From NCBI GenBank assembly GCA_017480395.1, contig JAFVAS010000196.1, forward strand, positions 1-5,435: a stretch of 5,435 nucleotides of DNA, given 5' to 3'. Source of the DNA: Oscillospiraceae bacterium. Lineage in GTDB: Bacteria; Bacillota; Clostridia; Oscillospirales; Oscillospiraceae. The notes beneath the pieces were generated by a model, which saw nothing but the letters and a program-made list of their open reading frames with translations, had not been told where the DNA came from and searched no databases. Position numbers and translations under genes: made by a program. This document shows positions 5,046-5,435 of the stretch, one piece after another. Position 1 is the first letter of the stretch; every line of letters begins with the position of its first letter.

Positions 5046-5435
5046 ATGGCGAGAAACAAATTTATCCGGGATTACCGCCTGACGGAGCGGACTGACGAGC
5101 GGGGAAAAACCCGCCGGGACTACGCCTATGTGGGCGACGCCTACCACTACGTCTTCCCCGCCGACGCGGTGCGCCGGACAAAGCGAAATCTGCTCATCTG
5201 CTGCGCGGTGGGCTTTGCGGCGTTCCTTGGGGCGCTGCTCCCCCGCTCGGCGGCGGCATACATTATATACATCACCCTTCCCTTTGTCTTTTCCGCCCTT
5301 CCCCTGGGGATCGCGGCGGAGGCGGTGCTGACCGCCCCCCGCCCCGACCGGCCCATGGAGCGCCGCCAGGCGGACAAGCTGGAGAACCGCCTCCCCGCGG
5401 CGGCGGTCTTTGTGGTGATTCTCCCCGCCGTCTCC
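5046..5435 (+). CDS. Unrecognised multi-pass membrane protein, C-terminus cut by window edge
   Basis: The first 130 codons are open to the window edge. I do not recognise the family. Residues 1-47 are hydrophilic and charged (RDYRLTERTDERGKTRRDY, then YVGDAYHYVF), followed by the basic cluster RRTKR. Two hydrophobic spans follow at about 48-66 (NLLICCAVGFAAFLGALL) and 70-95, then a charged loop DRPMERRQADKLENR (101-115) and the start of a third span from about 116. The positive charges before span 1 and between spans 2 and 3 predict a cytoplasmic N-terminus. No signal peptide, catalytic motif or transporter signature is visible. ATG 5046 has GGTGAG about 9 nt upstream, a moderate ribosome site, and no in-frame start lies closer. 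It is transcribed divergently from the PLP-enzyme operon by its own promoter through a structured leader. Codon use matches the neighbours, so there is no sign of recent transfer. Confidence 0.82.
   Translation, partial: MARNKFIRDYRLTERTDERGKTRRDYAYVGDAYHYVFPADAVRRTKRNLLICCAVGFAAFLGALLPRSAAAYIIYITLPFVFSALPLGIAAEAVLTAPRPDRPMERRQADKLENRLPAAAVFVVILPAVS

Noticed and set aside
4932..5147. 71-codon minus-strand open frame across the leader hairpins
   Set aside because: It overlaps the plus-strand promoter, the hairpins and the start of the membrane-protein gene, and has no supported promoter or ribosome site on its strand.

Overview
The window looks like a chromosomal segment of a Gram-positive, low-GC-phylum (Firmicutes/Bacillota) anaerobe whose own DNA is GC-rich, most like the Oscillospiraceae (Flavonifractor/Oscillibacter-type gut clostridia). 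This is inference. It rests on the Asp23/Gls24-DAK2 (yloU-yloV/fakA) gene pair, strong AGGAG-type ribosome binding sites, AT-rich sigma-A promoters set between GC-rich genes, and strongly G/C-biased third codon positions. No mobile element, CRISPR array or rRNA is visible.

Left block (1-2117, minus strand): an Asp23/Gls24 small protein gene (yloU type) with its own promoter is followed by a fatty-acid kinase catalytic subunit gene (fakA/yloV type) that runs off the left edge. Middle (2149-2311, plus strand): a solitary tRNA-Leu(UAG) has a near-consensus promoter and a 16-bp perfect hairpin terminator. The terminator also serves the convergent operon arriving from the right.

Right-centre (2339-4777, minus strand): a compact two-gene operon of PLP enzymes. 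A Cys/Met-metabolism (cystathionine gamma-synthase/gamma-lyase family) gene is followed 5 bp later by a MalY/PatB-type C-S beta-lyase. Together they would carry out trans-sulfuration (cysteine to cystathionine to homocysteine) or sulfur amino acid breakdown. The promoter has an extended -10 and a short leader of about 48 nt with no room for a SAM riboswitch or T-box, but a dyad lies between -35 and -10.

Right edge (4915-5435, plus strand): a divergent promoter drives a partial gene for an unrecognised multi-pass membrane protein. Its leader is the least ordinary part of the window. It has a GACAAAA/TTTTGTC dyad at the predicted start site, then a perfect 24-nt palindrome directly abutting a perfect 10-bp stem-loop, none followed by a U-tract. 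I see no clearly new system; the best leads are this structured leader with its unidentified membrane protein, the dyad in the trans-sulfuration promoter, and an Asp replacing the family's metal-site Cys in FakA.
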